From RGIG995 sp045603745 (lineage in GTDB: Bacteria; Bacillota; Clostridia; Oscillospirales; UBA644): 64,000 nt of DNA. Both the position numbers and the translations under genes were made by a program. The stretch is taken from positions 1-64,000 of the forward strand of contig JAZUMQ010000003.1 of the NCBI GenBank assembly GCA_045603745.1, given 5' to 3'. Position 1 is the first letter of the stretch. Every line of letters begins with the position of its first letter. Below the pieces are notes generated by a model. That model saw nothing but the letters and a program-made list of their open reading frames with translations. It was not told where the DNA came from and did not search any database. Shown one piece after another: positions 31,986 through 40,173 of this stretch.

Positions 31986-34004
31986 TCAATCCTCATTTTC
32001 CGGAATTTGTTCTCTTTTCAGAGGGAAGCAAACCGTAGAAGCGAACTGGTCGCCGTCGATGGTAATGGAAAATTTCGCTCCCAATTGTTCGGCAAAGGAT
32101 TTGGCAATGGCAAGTCCCAAGCCGCTTCCCTCTCCGGTGCGGGAAGGATCTCCACGCACGAATTGTTCGGAGATCTCCTCGGCGGAAAAGTTCATTTCAT
32201 AGGACGAAGTATTTTTTACCGTAATGGTGGCATTCTCCCCTTCCAACGAAAGCAGGACAAAGATTCGAGTACCGGACAAAGAATACTTCAGAGCGTTATC
32301 CAACATATTCTGAAGAATTCGGTAAATCTTGTTTCCGTTGGAACAAATTGGTGCTGATCCCTGTCCGGAGAGCCGGACGGTTTTTCCGGCGGCAGCGGCA
32401 GAATCGGACAGATCGGCGACCAACTGACGTGCAAGCAGGAAGAGATCGAGATCCTCCATGGGAACGTCCTCGGCACCGCTGTTTGCCTTAGAAAGAGCAA
32501 AAACGTCGGAAACCAAATGGTTGAGACGATTGGATTTTTGGGTTAAAATCTTAACGTAATCCCGAGCTTCGGCAGACAACTCGACCTTGGAAAGAAGATC
32601 CAAATAGCCGATAATCGAGGTCAGGGGAGTTCTCAGGTCATGGGATACGTTGGTAATCAGATTGACCCGGGAACGCTCTGCGGAAATCTGACTGCGCAAA
32701 GTGGAATCAAAACCGTCGCCGACACTCCGCAACTGGTTTTCGTATTCGGCAAAAAGATTCCCCTCAGGAATTTCCGCACGGTAGGACAGATTTCCGTCTT
32801 GCAGTTCGGTAATATGATCCAAAAGTCGATTCAGAAATTTCAGATCGTAATAACAACCAAACAGGTACATTACCGCCAAGGAAAGGGCAGCGAGAAGAAG
32901 AATAATCTGCAACACGATCCAGTAGTGGTTCACGGCGGTGGCGACGTAAAAACCGATAACGATCGCCTCTAAAAGCAAAAAGAAGAGGGAACGAATGATA
33001 AAAGAGACGGAATAACGATAGCGGTAAAAATAGCGTTTGTCCGCCCTACGGCGCAATGCCAAGAAGGGACGCTGACAGATCCACCACAAGAAAGAACCCC
33101 GAATCAGTCGATTTTCTTTGGCAAAGCGAATCAATGACGTTACCGACAACAATAGGATCAAAATCAGGAACGTAAACAACAGAGAGAAGGCAAGATAGAC
33201 CGAACGGTCGCTGCCAAAATTAAACAAAGAAAAGAGATTTTGAAACCAACGGAAGAAAGAAATATCCAAAATCTGAAGAATCAGAATAACGGCAAGAACT
33301 CCGGCAAAAACAATGAGTTCCGTAAAGAATCGAGGAGCGTCGGGGGATTTCTCCTCAATCTTTCCCCAGCTGACCGCTAAAATCAAATACGTGATAGGCA
33401 ATGCGGCAAAGGAAAGGAGAAGAATAAACATCAGAGCGCGGTTTTTCGCCGTTGCCCAAACGGAATATTGCTCGTTGATCCAATCGGAATCGGGAACGAG
33501 AATTGCGCCGGCATCACAGGAAAATACAGTGAGCGACACGGTTTTCGTCAAATCGTAAGGGTCCCAAGAATGCTCCTGCCAATGGGAAAAACTGTCGGTT
33601 TGGGTATGGTTCGTGTCCATCAAGTAACAGATACCGTTTCGATAGACCGTCAAGGTTTTTGCATGGCTGAAGTCCACGCCTTCCAGCAAGGGAATATCGG
33701 TCAGTGTGGTTCCGTCGGCATAGAAATAATAATGGAATGCGCCGTCAATGGCACCCCCTTCCAAATCCACGGCAGAGACCTTACGACCGGAATAAACCTG
33801 GCGGGCAAGGGATACCATTTCTTCCGAAGCGGCAGAAAGGCGTTGATGGTAGGATTCCGTATTACGGAAATCGGTATAAGTAAAAATTTCACTCATACCG
33901 GCGTTATCATTGGCATAGACGTAACACCAAGCGGCAGAAAACAACAACACGGCACAAAGCAACAATGCGATCGCGTGAATCGCCCGGGAACGGAGAAATG
34001 CCAT
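31986..34004 (-). CDS. Membrane sensor histidine kinase
   Basis: A 672-residue kinase. An N-terminal helix and an extracytoplasmic loop (about 30-190) precede several membrane helices (about 195-380), a HAMP-like linker, HisKA (His455 in NVSHDLRTPLTSI) and HATPase_c with the G2 box GSGLGLAIAKSF. It should phosphorylate the response regulator encoded 28 bases upstream. The large multi-helix sensor half resembles kinases that monitor the membrane or transport rather than a PAS sensor; the stimulus is unknown. The promoter of the pair lies beside a copy of a mecA gene tail. Confidence 0.88.
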   Translation of the reverse strand: MAFLRSRAIHAIALLLCAVLLFSAAWCYVYANDNAGMSEIFTYTDFRNTESYHQRLSAASEEMVSLARQVYSGRKVSAVDLEGGAIDGAFHYYFYADGTTLTDIPLLEGVDFSHAKTLTVYRNGICYLMDTNHTQTDSFSHWQEHSWDPYDLTKTVSLTVFSCDAGAILVPDSDWINEQYSVWATAKNRALMFILLLSFAALPITYLILAVSWGKIEEKSPDAPRFFTELIVFAGVLAVILILQILDISFFRWFQNLFSLFNFGSDRSVYLAFSLLFTFLILILLLSVTSLIRFAKENRLIRGSFLWWICQRPFLALRRRADKRYFYRYRYSVSFIIRSLFFLLLEAIVIGFYVATAVNHYWIVLQIILLLAALSLAVMYLFGCYYDLKFLNRLLDHITELQDGNLSYRAEIPEGNLFAEYENQLRSVGDGFDSTLRSQISAERSRVNLITNVSHDLRTPLTSIIGYLDLLSKVELSAEARDYVKILTQKSNRLNHLVSDVFALSKANSGAEDVPMEDLDLFLLARQLVADLSDSAAAAGKTVRLSGQGSAPICSNGNKIYRILQNMLDNALKYSLSGTRIFVLLSLEGENATITVKNTSSYEMNFSAEEISEQFVRGDPSRTGEGSGLGLAIAKSFAEQLGAKFSITIDGDQFASTVCFPLKREQIPENED

Positions 34005-34031
34005 AATTCCCCTCCTTTCTTTCAGGCGTAC

Positions 34032-34742
34032 TTATTTTTCCAGTTTATATCCGATGCCCCAGATTACCTTCAAATACCGGGGTTCTTTCGGGTCGATCTC
34101 GATTTTTTCCCGAATCCGTCGAATGTGGACGGTGACGGTATTTTCCACGGCGTGGGCATCTTCCTTCCACACGGCACGGTAAATTTCTTCGGCAGAATAC
34201 ACCTTGCCGGGGGTGCGCATAAACAGTTCCATAATTCCCCATTCGGTTGACGTAAGTTTAACCGGACTTTCGTCGACGAAAAATTCCCGAGAATCCAGAT
34301 CCATGCGAAGACCTCCCACCGAAAGAACGTTCCCTTTCTCCGGTTCGGTAGAGGCGCCGAGACGGAAATACCGACGCAACTGAGATCCCACCCGAGCAAG
34401 CAGTTCCATGGGATTATAAGGTTTGGCAATATAATCGTCAGCACCCACGTTCAGCCCTAAAATTTTATCGCTGTCTTCCGTGCGCGCGGAAAGAATGATG
34501 ATGGGAATATTCTTACTTTTCCGAATCTGCATGACGGCGGAAAGCCCGTCTACCCGAGGCATCATCAGATCCATGAGAATCAGATGCACCTTATTTTGAG
34601 ACAGAACTTCCAAAGCTTCCAGTCCGTCGTAGGCTTTCAGAACGGTATATCCTTCCAGTTCCAGCAATTTTGTGATCGCGGATACGATCTCCGGATCGTC
34701 GTCTACCACCAAGACCGTTGCGTTCAATTCGGCAGAATCCAT
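34032..34742 (-). CDS. OmpR/PhoB family response regulator
   Basis: A 236-residue regulator. The receiver domain has the acidic pocket VVDDD (residues 12-16), phosphoacceptor Asp58 (LILMDLMMPR) and a conserved Lys in YIAKPYNPMEL; the C-terminal winged helix ends RYLKVIWGIGYKLEK. It pairs with the kinase gene that follows. Start ATG 34742. Regulated genes are unknown; the adjacent galactosidase gene shares an upstream promoter cassette and is a plausible target. Confidence 0.92.
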   Translation of the reverse strand: MDSAELNATVLVVDDDPEIVSAITKLLELEGYTVLKAYDGLEALEVLSQNKVHLILMDLMMPRVDGLSAVMQIRKSKNIPIIILSARTEDSDKILGLNVGADDYIAKPYNPMELLARVGSQLRRYFRLGASTEPEKGNVLSVGGLRMDLDSREFFVDESPVKLTSTEWGIMELFMRTPGKVYSAEEIYRAVWKEDAHAVENTVTVHIRRIREKIEIDPKEPRYLKVIWGIGYKLEK

Positions 34743-34792
34743 TCCACGCCTCTTTCTCCGGAAAACACCGGGGGGTATATAATATATTTTAT

Positions 34793-34821
34793 ATTATATC
34801 ATACCCGACGGGGAATGTCAA
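34793..34821 (-). promoter_or_regulatory. Promoter of the two-component operon
   Basis: TTGACA (34816-34821) and TATAAT (34793-34798) on the minus strand, 17 bases apart. The -35 overlaps the stop codon of the duplicated mecA tail. Confidence 0.75.
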
Positions 34822-34908
34822 GTCAAAAACAAGGGAACGGCATCGGGCAACAAGGTTGCGTGCTCCACAAGAAAGGAACGATCGAGAAAACTGAGATTCC
34901 CGTATTCC
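34816..34908 (-). repeat. Duplicated mecA-like gene tail, copy A (truncated)
   Basis: It matches 36968-37060 at 89 of 93 bases and encodes the same last 29 residues with one Leu-to-Val change; the other three differences are silent. Homology ends abruptly at 34908, so only the 3' end remains. Confidence 0.9.
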
Positions 34909-34967
34909 GATATGACCACCTTGGAGTACCGAAAACAACACCGAACGAAATAATCACTTTTTTTTAT

Positions 34968-35007
34968 TAAAAAAAGGAGCTGGGAGGCGCGCGATTGCGT
35001 GCCTCCC
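34968..35007 (-). terminator. Terminator of the GH110-like gene
   Basis: An 11-bp stem with one mismatch (34982-34992 with 34997-35007) is followed on the minus strand by AGCTCC and a run of T. Confidence 0.8.
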
Positions 35008-35076
35008 GGCTTGACTCTATGAAGAAATTTTAGGATTATTCGGTGATCTGACGGATTTGTCGATCTTCCAGACGTA

Positions 35077-36891
35077 TTATTTTTTACTGCAGGCAAGACC
35101 GATGTAGTTTGCATTTCCATTTACATCATATCCGTTACAACCGCTCAGCGTAACCGTTCCGCCGGCGATAGAGAAGGTATTCCCAACCACTTTGACGTTC
35201 TTCACGCTGATAAACTTCAGATTGGTGGCAGGACCTGTAAAGGTGTTGTTTTCTACGGTGATGTTGGAATGAACCGTCTTTTCCGGATCGGTAGAAACCG
35301 AAGTTCTAGGGTTAGAATAGATCTGCGGCGCGGAACAATTTTCAAAAACATTGTTCCGGATGGTCATATCGGTAATATAACCGGACTCAAACCAACCGTT
35401 GGCATCGTCTTCCAAAAGAATTGCCGCAAGAGGATGATTGCGGAAAGTATTCCCTTCAATCAAAACTTTTCCACGGGTAGTACAAAGAATTCCCCGGGTA
35501 GGGATGTATTCGGAGAGATTATCGGCAATCACAACGTCGGGGGTCCATGTGGCGTTTTCCACAACGTCGGCATTTACGCGAATGTTGTTTGGCAAAGGAT
35601 CAACCAAGGTAAGTTCAATTTGGGTTTTACTGATGGGATTGACCGAGGCAACCGTATTGCTACCGTAAGGCAAAAGATCGATATTGCTGATAAATTCAAT
35701 GGTATCGCCCGGCTCAAAGACTTCAAAACTCCAAGATCTTGGCTCTTTGAATTCCACAATAATTTTCTGTAAACCTTTATCGAAATCAACGATTTGAAGA
35801 TGGGTTCCGTGGACGTTGATCGTATCATCTTGAGCACCACTGAAATGACTGTCGTTGACTGTAATTGTTCCCTTACATCCGGAAATTTGGATAAAGTCCG
35901 CACTGCTGGCGGTAACCCGTCCGAAAGAAGGGGTACAGCTAATGCGGCTGATGGTCAAGTTTTCCGATCTCTGCCCAACAAAGCCCAATCCGTGCATATA
36001 GTGAAAGGAGCAATCTTCAATAACAATGTTTTTGCTCTTAAGAATCAAACTACCTACCTGATCCCGAAAACCGTTACGAACCCCATAGGTGCAACCGACT
36101 TTATAATTGTTGTTGGCACCGACCAGTTTCAGGACGTTGTTGCCCTCGTCCTCGATGGCAGTACCGAACCCATAAAAGGGAGTGCGACGATAGGTTCCGG
36201 CTTCGGGATTGTATTCTTGCATCAAAATTGCATTGTGAGACCAATACCGCGCGGTTCCATCGATATTTTTTTCTCCAAGCCACAGGATATTGTCCATCGT
36301 TCCGTCGTTGTTTTTATCCTGCAACTGATAAAGAGAATCTTCATGAATTTTAATTTTCACATATCCGTCGCCCTGTTCCGTTACGGTGTATTCGGAAACG
36401 GTCGGACGGGCATAATCCACGTGGAGATTCTTGATCAAAATATTCTGTGCATTATGGAAGAAAACCGGCGTCATTACCCCATGGACCAAAAGGGTGGAGC
36501 CGTTTCCGTCCACGGTAATATCCTGCATATCTTCCAAAAGCAACGCCGAATACCGTACGCCATCGGGATTTTCCGATTGCGTTTGGGCATTCGAGATGTA
36601 AATACCAGTTTTTGTAAATGCCGTTTCGGGATACGTATGATACACTTTTCCTTCTTCAAACTTCAAAACAACCGGACCGTTTTCCTCTTTGGCTTGAGTA
36701 ATGGCCTTTTGAATGTTTTGGTTTGCATCTTTTCCCTCCCCGGGCCAGACCACCCGGATCGTCTTAGCCGCGTGAGTAGGAGATTTCATTTCGTAGATTT
36801 CCGAGCCAACTGCCATTTTTACTTTTCCACCTTCCGAAGCAACCGACAGAATACTGTCGAAACTTTTTGAAAGAGCCTTTCCGTCTTTCAT
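35077..36891 (-). CDS. GH110-like alpha-1,3-galactosidase (parallel beta-helix)
   Basis: A 604-residue right-handed parallel beta-helix protein. Residues 290-365 carry the block FIQISGCKGTITVNDSHFSG, then QDDTINVHGTHL; the Asp pair 355-356 fits the position of GH110 catalytic acids. GH110 enzymes release terminal alpha-1,3-galactose, as in blood group B and linear B glycans. The overall length matches GH110. There is no signal peptide, so it may work on imported oligosaccharides. The first ATG lacks a ribosome binding site: GGAGG lies 19 bases upstream but 7 bases before an in-frame CTG at 36903, which may be the true start. A different beta-helix glycosidase is the alternative. Confidence 0.65.
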   Translation of the reverse strand: MKDGKALSKSFDSILSVASEGGKVKMAVGSEIYEMKSPTHAAKTIRVVWPGEGKDANQNIQKAITQAKEENGPVVLKFEEGKVYHTYPETAFTKTGIYISNAQTQSENPDGVRYSALLLEDMQDITVDGNGSTLLVHGVMTPVFFHNAQNILIKNLHVDYARPTVSEYTVTEQGDGYVKIKIHEDSLYQLQDKNNDGTMDNILWLGEKNIDGTARYWSHNAILMQEYNPEAGTYRRTPFYGFGTAIEDEGNNVLKLVGANNNYKVGCTYGVRNGFRDQVGSLILKSKNIVIEDCSFHYMHGLGFVGQRSENLTISRISCTPSFGRVTASSADFIQISGCKGTITVNDSHFSGAQDDTINVHGTHLQIVDFDKGLQKIIVEFKEPRSWSFEVFEPGDTIEFISNIDLLPYGSNTVASVNPISKTQIELTLVDPLPNNIRVNADVVENATWTPDVVIADNLSEYIPTRGILCTTRGKVLIEGNTFRNHPLAAILLEDDANGWFESGYITDMTIRNNVFENCSAPQIYSNPRTSVSTDPEKTVHSNITVENNTFTGPATNLKFISVKNVKVVGNTFSIAGGTVTLSGCNGYDVNGNANYIGLACSKK

Positions 36892-36944
36892 TGAGCAAGA
36901 CAGAAAATTGCCTCCTGTTTTGATATTTCATTCTTAACACGTAT

Positions 36945-36973
36945 ATTATATCATATCCAAGTAAAAATGTCAA
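36945..36973 (-). promoter_or_regulatory. Promoter of the GH110-like gene
   Basis: TTGACA (36968-36973) and TATAAT (36945-36950) on the minus strand, 17 bases apart. The mecA-like stop codon TGA lies inside the -35 hexamer. Confidence 0.8.
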
Positions 36974-37060
36974 GTCAAAAACAAGGGGACGGCATCGGGC
37001 AATAAGGTTGCGTGCTCCAAAAGAAAGGAACGATCGAGGAAACTGAGATTCCCGTATTCC
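36968..37060 (-). repeat. mecA-like gene tail, copy B (intact gene)
   Basis: The last 29 codons of the intact gene plus the start of the -35 hexamer; partner of 34816-34908. Confidence 0.9.
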
Positions 37061-37494
37061 AGCATGGTCAAGGTCAGATCGTCAAAACGGCAGGGGGAAG
37101 TATAAAACTCATACCAAAGATAGTATTTTCCCTTCCAGCAATAGATTTCGGCACAAAGATCGGGATCCCGCAAAAAGGCACTTCGACTGTCAAGAAGTCC
37201 GTCAAGATCGGCAAATTCGATGACCTGAGAATACACGCAACGCTCCTCTCCTTCCCTGGGAAGAGAAAAGTACAACAACAGTTTTCCCGCCGCATTTTCC
37301 ACAGCGCGCACGGAGATATTTCCCGCCTCTCCGATTCCTTCCCGAAGACAGACCAAAACCGCTATCTGTTCGCAAAATCTTCGGGTATGAAGATCGGAAA
37401 AGGACATGGTGGCGTAACGGATTCCAAATGCCGCCTGATCGGCAGAATCCAAGGTGACGAGAATTTCGTCTCGGGGCGTTTTCTCCATCTGCAC
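36970..37494 (-). CDS. mecA: MecA-like adaptor protein
   Basis: A 174-residue acidic protein with the MecA two-domain shape. The N-terminal part (ILVTLDSADQ to LHTRRFCEQIA) resembles the substrate-binding domain; the C-terminal part has the MecA-type YSQVIEFADLDGLL, KGKYYLWYEF and the closing LEYGNLSFLDRSFLLEHA. MecA adaptors deliver proteins such as ComK to the ClpC-ClpP protease. Start GTG 37494 is chosen (GGAGG 8 bases upstream); an ATG two codons later is the alternative. Shorter than Bacillus MecA (218), lacking most of the acidic linker. Confidence 0.65.
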   Translation of the reverse strand: MQMEKTPRDEILVTLDSADQAAFGIRYATMSFSDLHTRRFCEQIAVLVCLREGIGEAGNISVRAVENAAGKLLLYFSLPREGEERCVYSQVIEFADLDGLLDSRSAFLRDPDLCAEIYCWKGKYYLWYEFYTSPCRFDDLTLTMLEYGNLSFLDRSFLLEHATLLPDAVPLFLT

Positions 37495-37524
37495 GGAAAA
37501 CTCCTCCCTCAAATATCTTACTCC

Positions 37525-37554
37525 ATTATATTTTTTTGGAAGGTTTTTTGACAA
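37525..37554 (-). promoter_or_regulatory. Promoter of the mecA-like gene
   Basis: TTGTCA (37549-37554) and TATAAT (37525-37530) on the minus strand, 18 bases apart, partly overlapping the divergent tsaD promoter region. Confidence 0.5.
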
Positions 37555-37558
37555 TGAC

Positions 37559-37587
37559 TTGACAAAGGGCGAAGAATGTGTTATCAT
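37559..37587 (+). promoter_or_regulatory. tsaD promoter
   Basis: TTGACA (37559-37564) and TATCAT (37582-37587), 17 bases apart. Confidence 0.65.
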
Positions 37588-37617
37588 CATAAGTAGATTA
37601 AAATAAAGGATCGCATC

Positions 37618-38616
37618 ATGAAAATTTTAGCCATTGAAAGTTCTTGCGACGAAACCGCCGCCGCCTTGGTGGAAGACGGACGCAAGGTATTAAGAAACGA
37701 AGTTGTTTCCCAAATTCCGATCCACGAGCGCTACGGCGGAGTGGTACCGGAAATTGCCTCAAGATGCCACATTGAAGCCATTGAACCTCTGGTGGAACGC
37801 ACCCTGCAGGGAGAATTTCCCGATGCCGTTGCGGTGACCTATGCTCCGGGGTTGATCGGCGCCTTGCTGGTGGGGGTAAATTATGCAAAAAGCCTGGCCT
37901 TTACTTTAGGAGTTCCTTTGATTCCGGTTCATCATTTAAGGGGGCATGTAGCATCGAATTATCTCTCCCACCCTGACCTGAAACCGCCCTTTACGGCACT
38001 GATTGCTTCGGGGGGACATAGCCACATCGTCCACGTAAAATCCTATACGGAATACGAGATTCTGGGAAAAACCCGGGACGACGCGGCGGGCGAAGCCTTT
38101 GATAAGTCCGCCCGGATTTTGAATTTGGGGTATCCCGGAGGTCCGAAAATTCAAAAGGCGGCAGAAAACGGGAATCCCGATGCTATCGTTTTTCCTCAGG
38201 TACATTTCAAAGACGCGCCCTACGATTTCAGTTTTTCGGGGGTAAAAACTGCGGTCGTCAACTACGCTCACACTGCAAAACAGCGGGGAGAAGAAATCAA
38301 CGCTCCTGACCTTGCTGCGTCCTTTACAAAAGCCGTTTGTTCGGTTTTGACCGAAAAGAGCGTTCTTGCGGCAAAAAATACCACGGGACGGTTAGTTTTG
38401 GCAGGTGGCGTTTCGGCGAACCGAAATCTGAGAGAAATGATGACGGCGGAATGCGAAAAGAACGGCATCGAGTTGTATCTCCCCCGCCCCGAACTGTGCG
38501 GAGACAACGCGGCAATGATTGCCGCCCAAGGATATTACGAATACTTGGCAGGTCACACCGCAAAAACCGACTTAAATGCCTATGCCACCATGCCGGTGGA
38601 CCACCCCACTTGGTAA
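37618..38616 (+). CDS. tsaD: tRNA N6-adenosine threonylcarbamoyltransferase
   Basis: A 332-residue ASKHA-fold protein that transfers threonylcarbamoyl to A37 of ANN-decoding tRNAs (t6A), together with TsaB, TsaC and TsaE (not in window). Start MKILAIESSCDETAAA is the family signature; the metal-binding pair is His106/His110 (HHLRGH), followed by GGH and later LAGGVSANR. The t6A base is also the substrate type used by MtaB, encoded at 58.7 kb. Transcribed from its own promoter. Confidence 0.95.
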   Translation: MKILAIESSCDETAAALVEDGRKVLRNEVVSQIPIHERYGGVVPEIASRCHIEAIEPLVERTLQGEFPDAVAVTYAPGLIGALLVGVNYAKSLAFTLGVPLIPVHHLRGHVASNYLSHPDLKPPFTALIASGGHSHIVHVKSYTEYEILGKTRDDAAGEAFDKSARILNLGYPGGPKIQKAAENGNPDAIVFPQVHFKDAPYDFSFSGVKTAVVNYAHTAKQRGEEINAPDLAASFTKAVCSVLTEKSVLAAKNTTGRLVLAGGVSANRNLREMMTAECEKNGIELYLPRPELCGDNAAMIAAQGYYEYLAGHTAKTDLNAYATMPVDHPTW

Positions 38617-38647
38617 TGTTCGAATTTTTGTTCGATAAAATGTTCGA
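38617..38647. repeat. Three TGTTCGA heptamers at 12-bp spacing
   Basis: TGTTCGA starts at 38617, 38629 and 38641, immediately after the tsaD stop. The 12-bp period puts them roughly one helical turn apart, as in cooperative binding sites. Confidence 0.75.
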
Positions 38648-38673
38648 CAGATGTAAAACATAGGACACAAAAA

Positions 38674-38715
38674 AGAGTTATAATGAATTTAGAACGATTC
38701 ACTATAACTCTTTTT
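38674..38715 (+). terminator. tsaD terminator or attenuator before the 123-residue gene
   Basis: AGAGTTATA (38674-38682) pairs with TATAACTCT (38703-38711), followed by TTTTTCTTTT. The left arm also contains TATAAT (38679-38684), which could be the -10 of the next gene; transcripts from it would lack the full stem. Confidence 0.6.
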
Positions 38716-38731
38716 CTTTTGAGGACAAACT

Positions 38732-39103
38732 ATGGCAGGCGCAAGAAAATATTGCTGTAACAAATACATAGAGAGGGTCATCGAAGAATACCCCCACGAC
38801 AAATTCCAAAAAGCACTGAAACGCTTGAGTGAAATACCCTCTTCCGATCCGAGAATCAACACAGACCGAATCTATCAGCGCATGATTTTCAACCGGGAAG
38901 CGGTGGAAGGGGCGATGAACCGCATCTTGTGGTATCCCAACGGAGAGAAAATTTTTGATCTGTTGCAAATGACCTATTGGTCGAAGACCCATACGGAAGT
39001 ACAGGCGGCGTTGGAACTGAATATACTTCCCCAAGACGCAGAAAAACTCTTGCGAATCTTTCGGATAATTCTGTACGACGAATTGGGGCTGATCTTACCT
39101 TGA
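38732..39103 (+). CDS. Hypothetical protein, 123 residues
   Basis: A basic, helical protein starting MAGARKYCCNKYIERVIEE; GAGGA lies 7 bases upstream of ATG 38732. The C-terminal part (LNILPQDAEKLLRIFRIILYDELGL) has the shape of a sigma-region-4 or phage ArpU/RinA-like DNA-binding helix pair, but the likeness is weak. No membrane helix. It is convergent with the ParB-like gene, with 0 bases between stops. The TGTTCGA array upstream could be its operator. Confidence 0.5.
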   Translation: MAGARKYCCNKYIERVIEEYPHDKFQKALKRLSEIPSSDPRINTDRIYQRMIFNREAVEGAMNRILWYPNGEKIFDLLQMTYWSKTHTEVQAALELNILPQDAEKLLRIFRIILYDELGLILP

Positions 39104-39895
39104 TTATTTTGCAATTTCAATACGGTATATAATTTTCGACTCCTCTTCGGACGTTTCGCAATGGGTATCAAAACCGGAGTTTTTCATAAGATTTACGGTG
39201 CGGTTGATGGAATTTAGGTATAACCGCAGATCTCGACAAAAACCCTTGCAAAAATTCTCTTTTTTCTCGGTTTTTTTGGGGCGTTCGGCTTTGAGTTTTT
39301 CGATATAAGATTCCATCTGTGCCACTCGGTATCCCCGATCCACGGTAACCCGCAGAACTTTGCGGCGCAGGGTCTCACCGTCGATAGACAAAAGAGCCCG
39401 CGCATGGCGTTCCGAAAGTTGAGAGGACAAAATTTCTTCCCGCAGGTAGGGCGACAGTTGCAATAACCGTAGTTTATTTGCCACCGCAGATTGGCTTTTC
39501 CCCAATTTTTGTGCCAACTGTTCTTGGGTCAAGCCCAAAAGTTCCGTAACCTGCAACATTCCCTCGGCTTCTTCAAAACAGTTGAGATTTTTTCGTTGCA
39601 AATTTTCTGACAGAGAAAGAAGCGCCGCTTCGCCCCGATTAAAATCAGTGACAATGCAGGGAATCTTATCCAGTTGCAACCTGGTGGCCGCAAGATAACG
39701 ACGAACACCGGAGACGATTTCGTACTTCCCCTCCCCGCAATAACGGACGGTAATGGGGTGAACGATGCCGATCTGCCGGATATTTTCGCATAATCCGTCC
39801 AAAGAAGTTTCGTCGATGCGACTTCGCATCTTCTTTTGAACGGTCAGGGCGGACGTTGAAATTTCCCGATAAATTTTTCCCGTAAAACGATACAT
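39104..39895 (-). CDS. ParB/Noc-like DNA-binding protein
   Basis: A 263-residue protein. A ParB N-terminal domain (about 10-105: IGIVHPITVRYCGEGKYEIVSGVRRYLAA and ALLSLSENLQRKNLNCFEEA) contains the CTP-binding motif region GxRR; the KorB/Spo0J helix-turn-helix follows (LTQEQLAQKLGKSQSAVANKL), then a short C-terminal part. No parA is adjacent, and gidB/parA context is absent, so this looks like a Noc-type or orphan ParB paralogue rather than the main Spo0J. GGAGG precedes ATG 39895. Confidence 0.8.
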   Translation of the reverse strand: MYRFTGKIYREISTSALTVQKKMRSRIDETSLDGLCENIRQIGIVHPITVRYCGEGKYEIVSGVRRYLAATRLQLDKIPCIVTDFNRGEAALLSLSENLQRKNLNCFEEAEGMLQVTELLGLTQEQLAQKLGKSQSAVANKLRLLQLSPYLREEILSSQLSERHARALLSIDGETLRRKVLRVTVDRGYRVAQMESYIEKLKAERPKKTEKKENFCKGFCRDLRLYLNSINRTVNLMKNSGFDTHCETSEEESKIIYRIEIAK

Positions 39896-39938
39896 TTTTG
39901 AACCTCCTTGATGTTTTTACGTTGTGTGTCATGGGTTC

Positions 39939-39971
39939 GCCGTTGTTGGCGTAGAATCATTATACAACGGC
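39939..39971. promoter_or_regulatory. Inverted repeat flanking the ParB-like gene's -10
   Basis: GCCGTTGT (39939-39946) and ACAACGGC (39964-39971) are perfect 8-bp arms around a minus-strand TATAAT (39959-39964). Suggests an operator, perhaps for autoregulation. The -35 is poor. Confidence 0.45.
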
Positions 39972-40119
39972 CTTTTTGCAGATTTTAGCAAACGGTGAAA
40001 GTGGGATTCCCCACCGTCCGAATTCCCTCGACACCGGATTCGTTTTTCGGCAAAAGATTTTCACGAAGAAGGAAGGTTCAAGCCGAATGAAGCAGAGAGA
40101 AAAAAACGGAAGACAAATC

Positions 40120-40148
40120 TTGACAAAAACCGGAATTCGTGATATACT
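40120..40148 (+). promoter_or_regulatory. CDF transporter promoter
   Basis: TTGACA (40120-40125) and TATACT (40143-40148), 17 bases apart. Confidence 0.65.
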
Positions 40149-40173
40149 GACACAATGAAAGGAAGGTTATTTT

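Larger units (their letters stand above)
34743..35076. other. Intergenic region with a truncated mecA tail, promoter and terminator
   Basis: From right to left it holds the terminator of the GH110-like gene (34968-35007), unassigned sequence, a 93-base copy of the end of the mecA-like gene (34816-34908), and the response-regulator promoter (34793-34821). No intact gene is present. Confidence 0.8.

Noticed and set aside
38620..38634. LexA (SOS) box after tsaD
   Set aside because: Only a partial match to CGAAC-N4-GTTCG, explained better by the 12-base direct repeat, and the neighbouring genes are not SOS genes.
40088..40159. 23-codon open frame before the CDF transporter gene
   Set aside because: It overlaps the -35 and -10 of the transporter promoter and has no conserved features.
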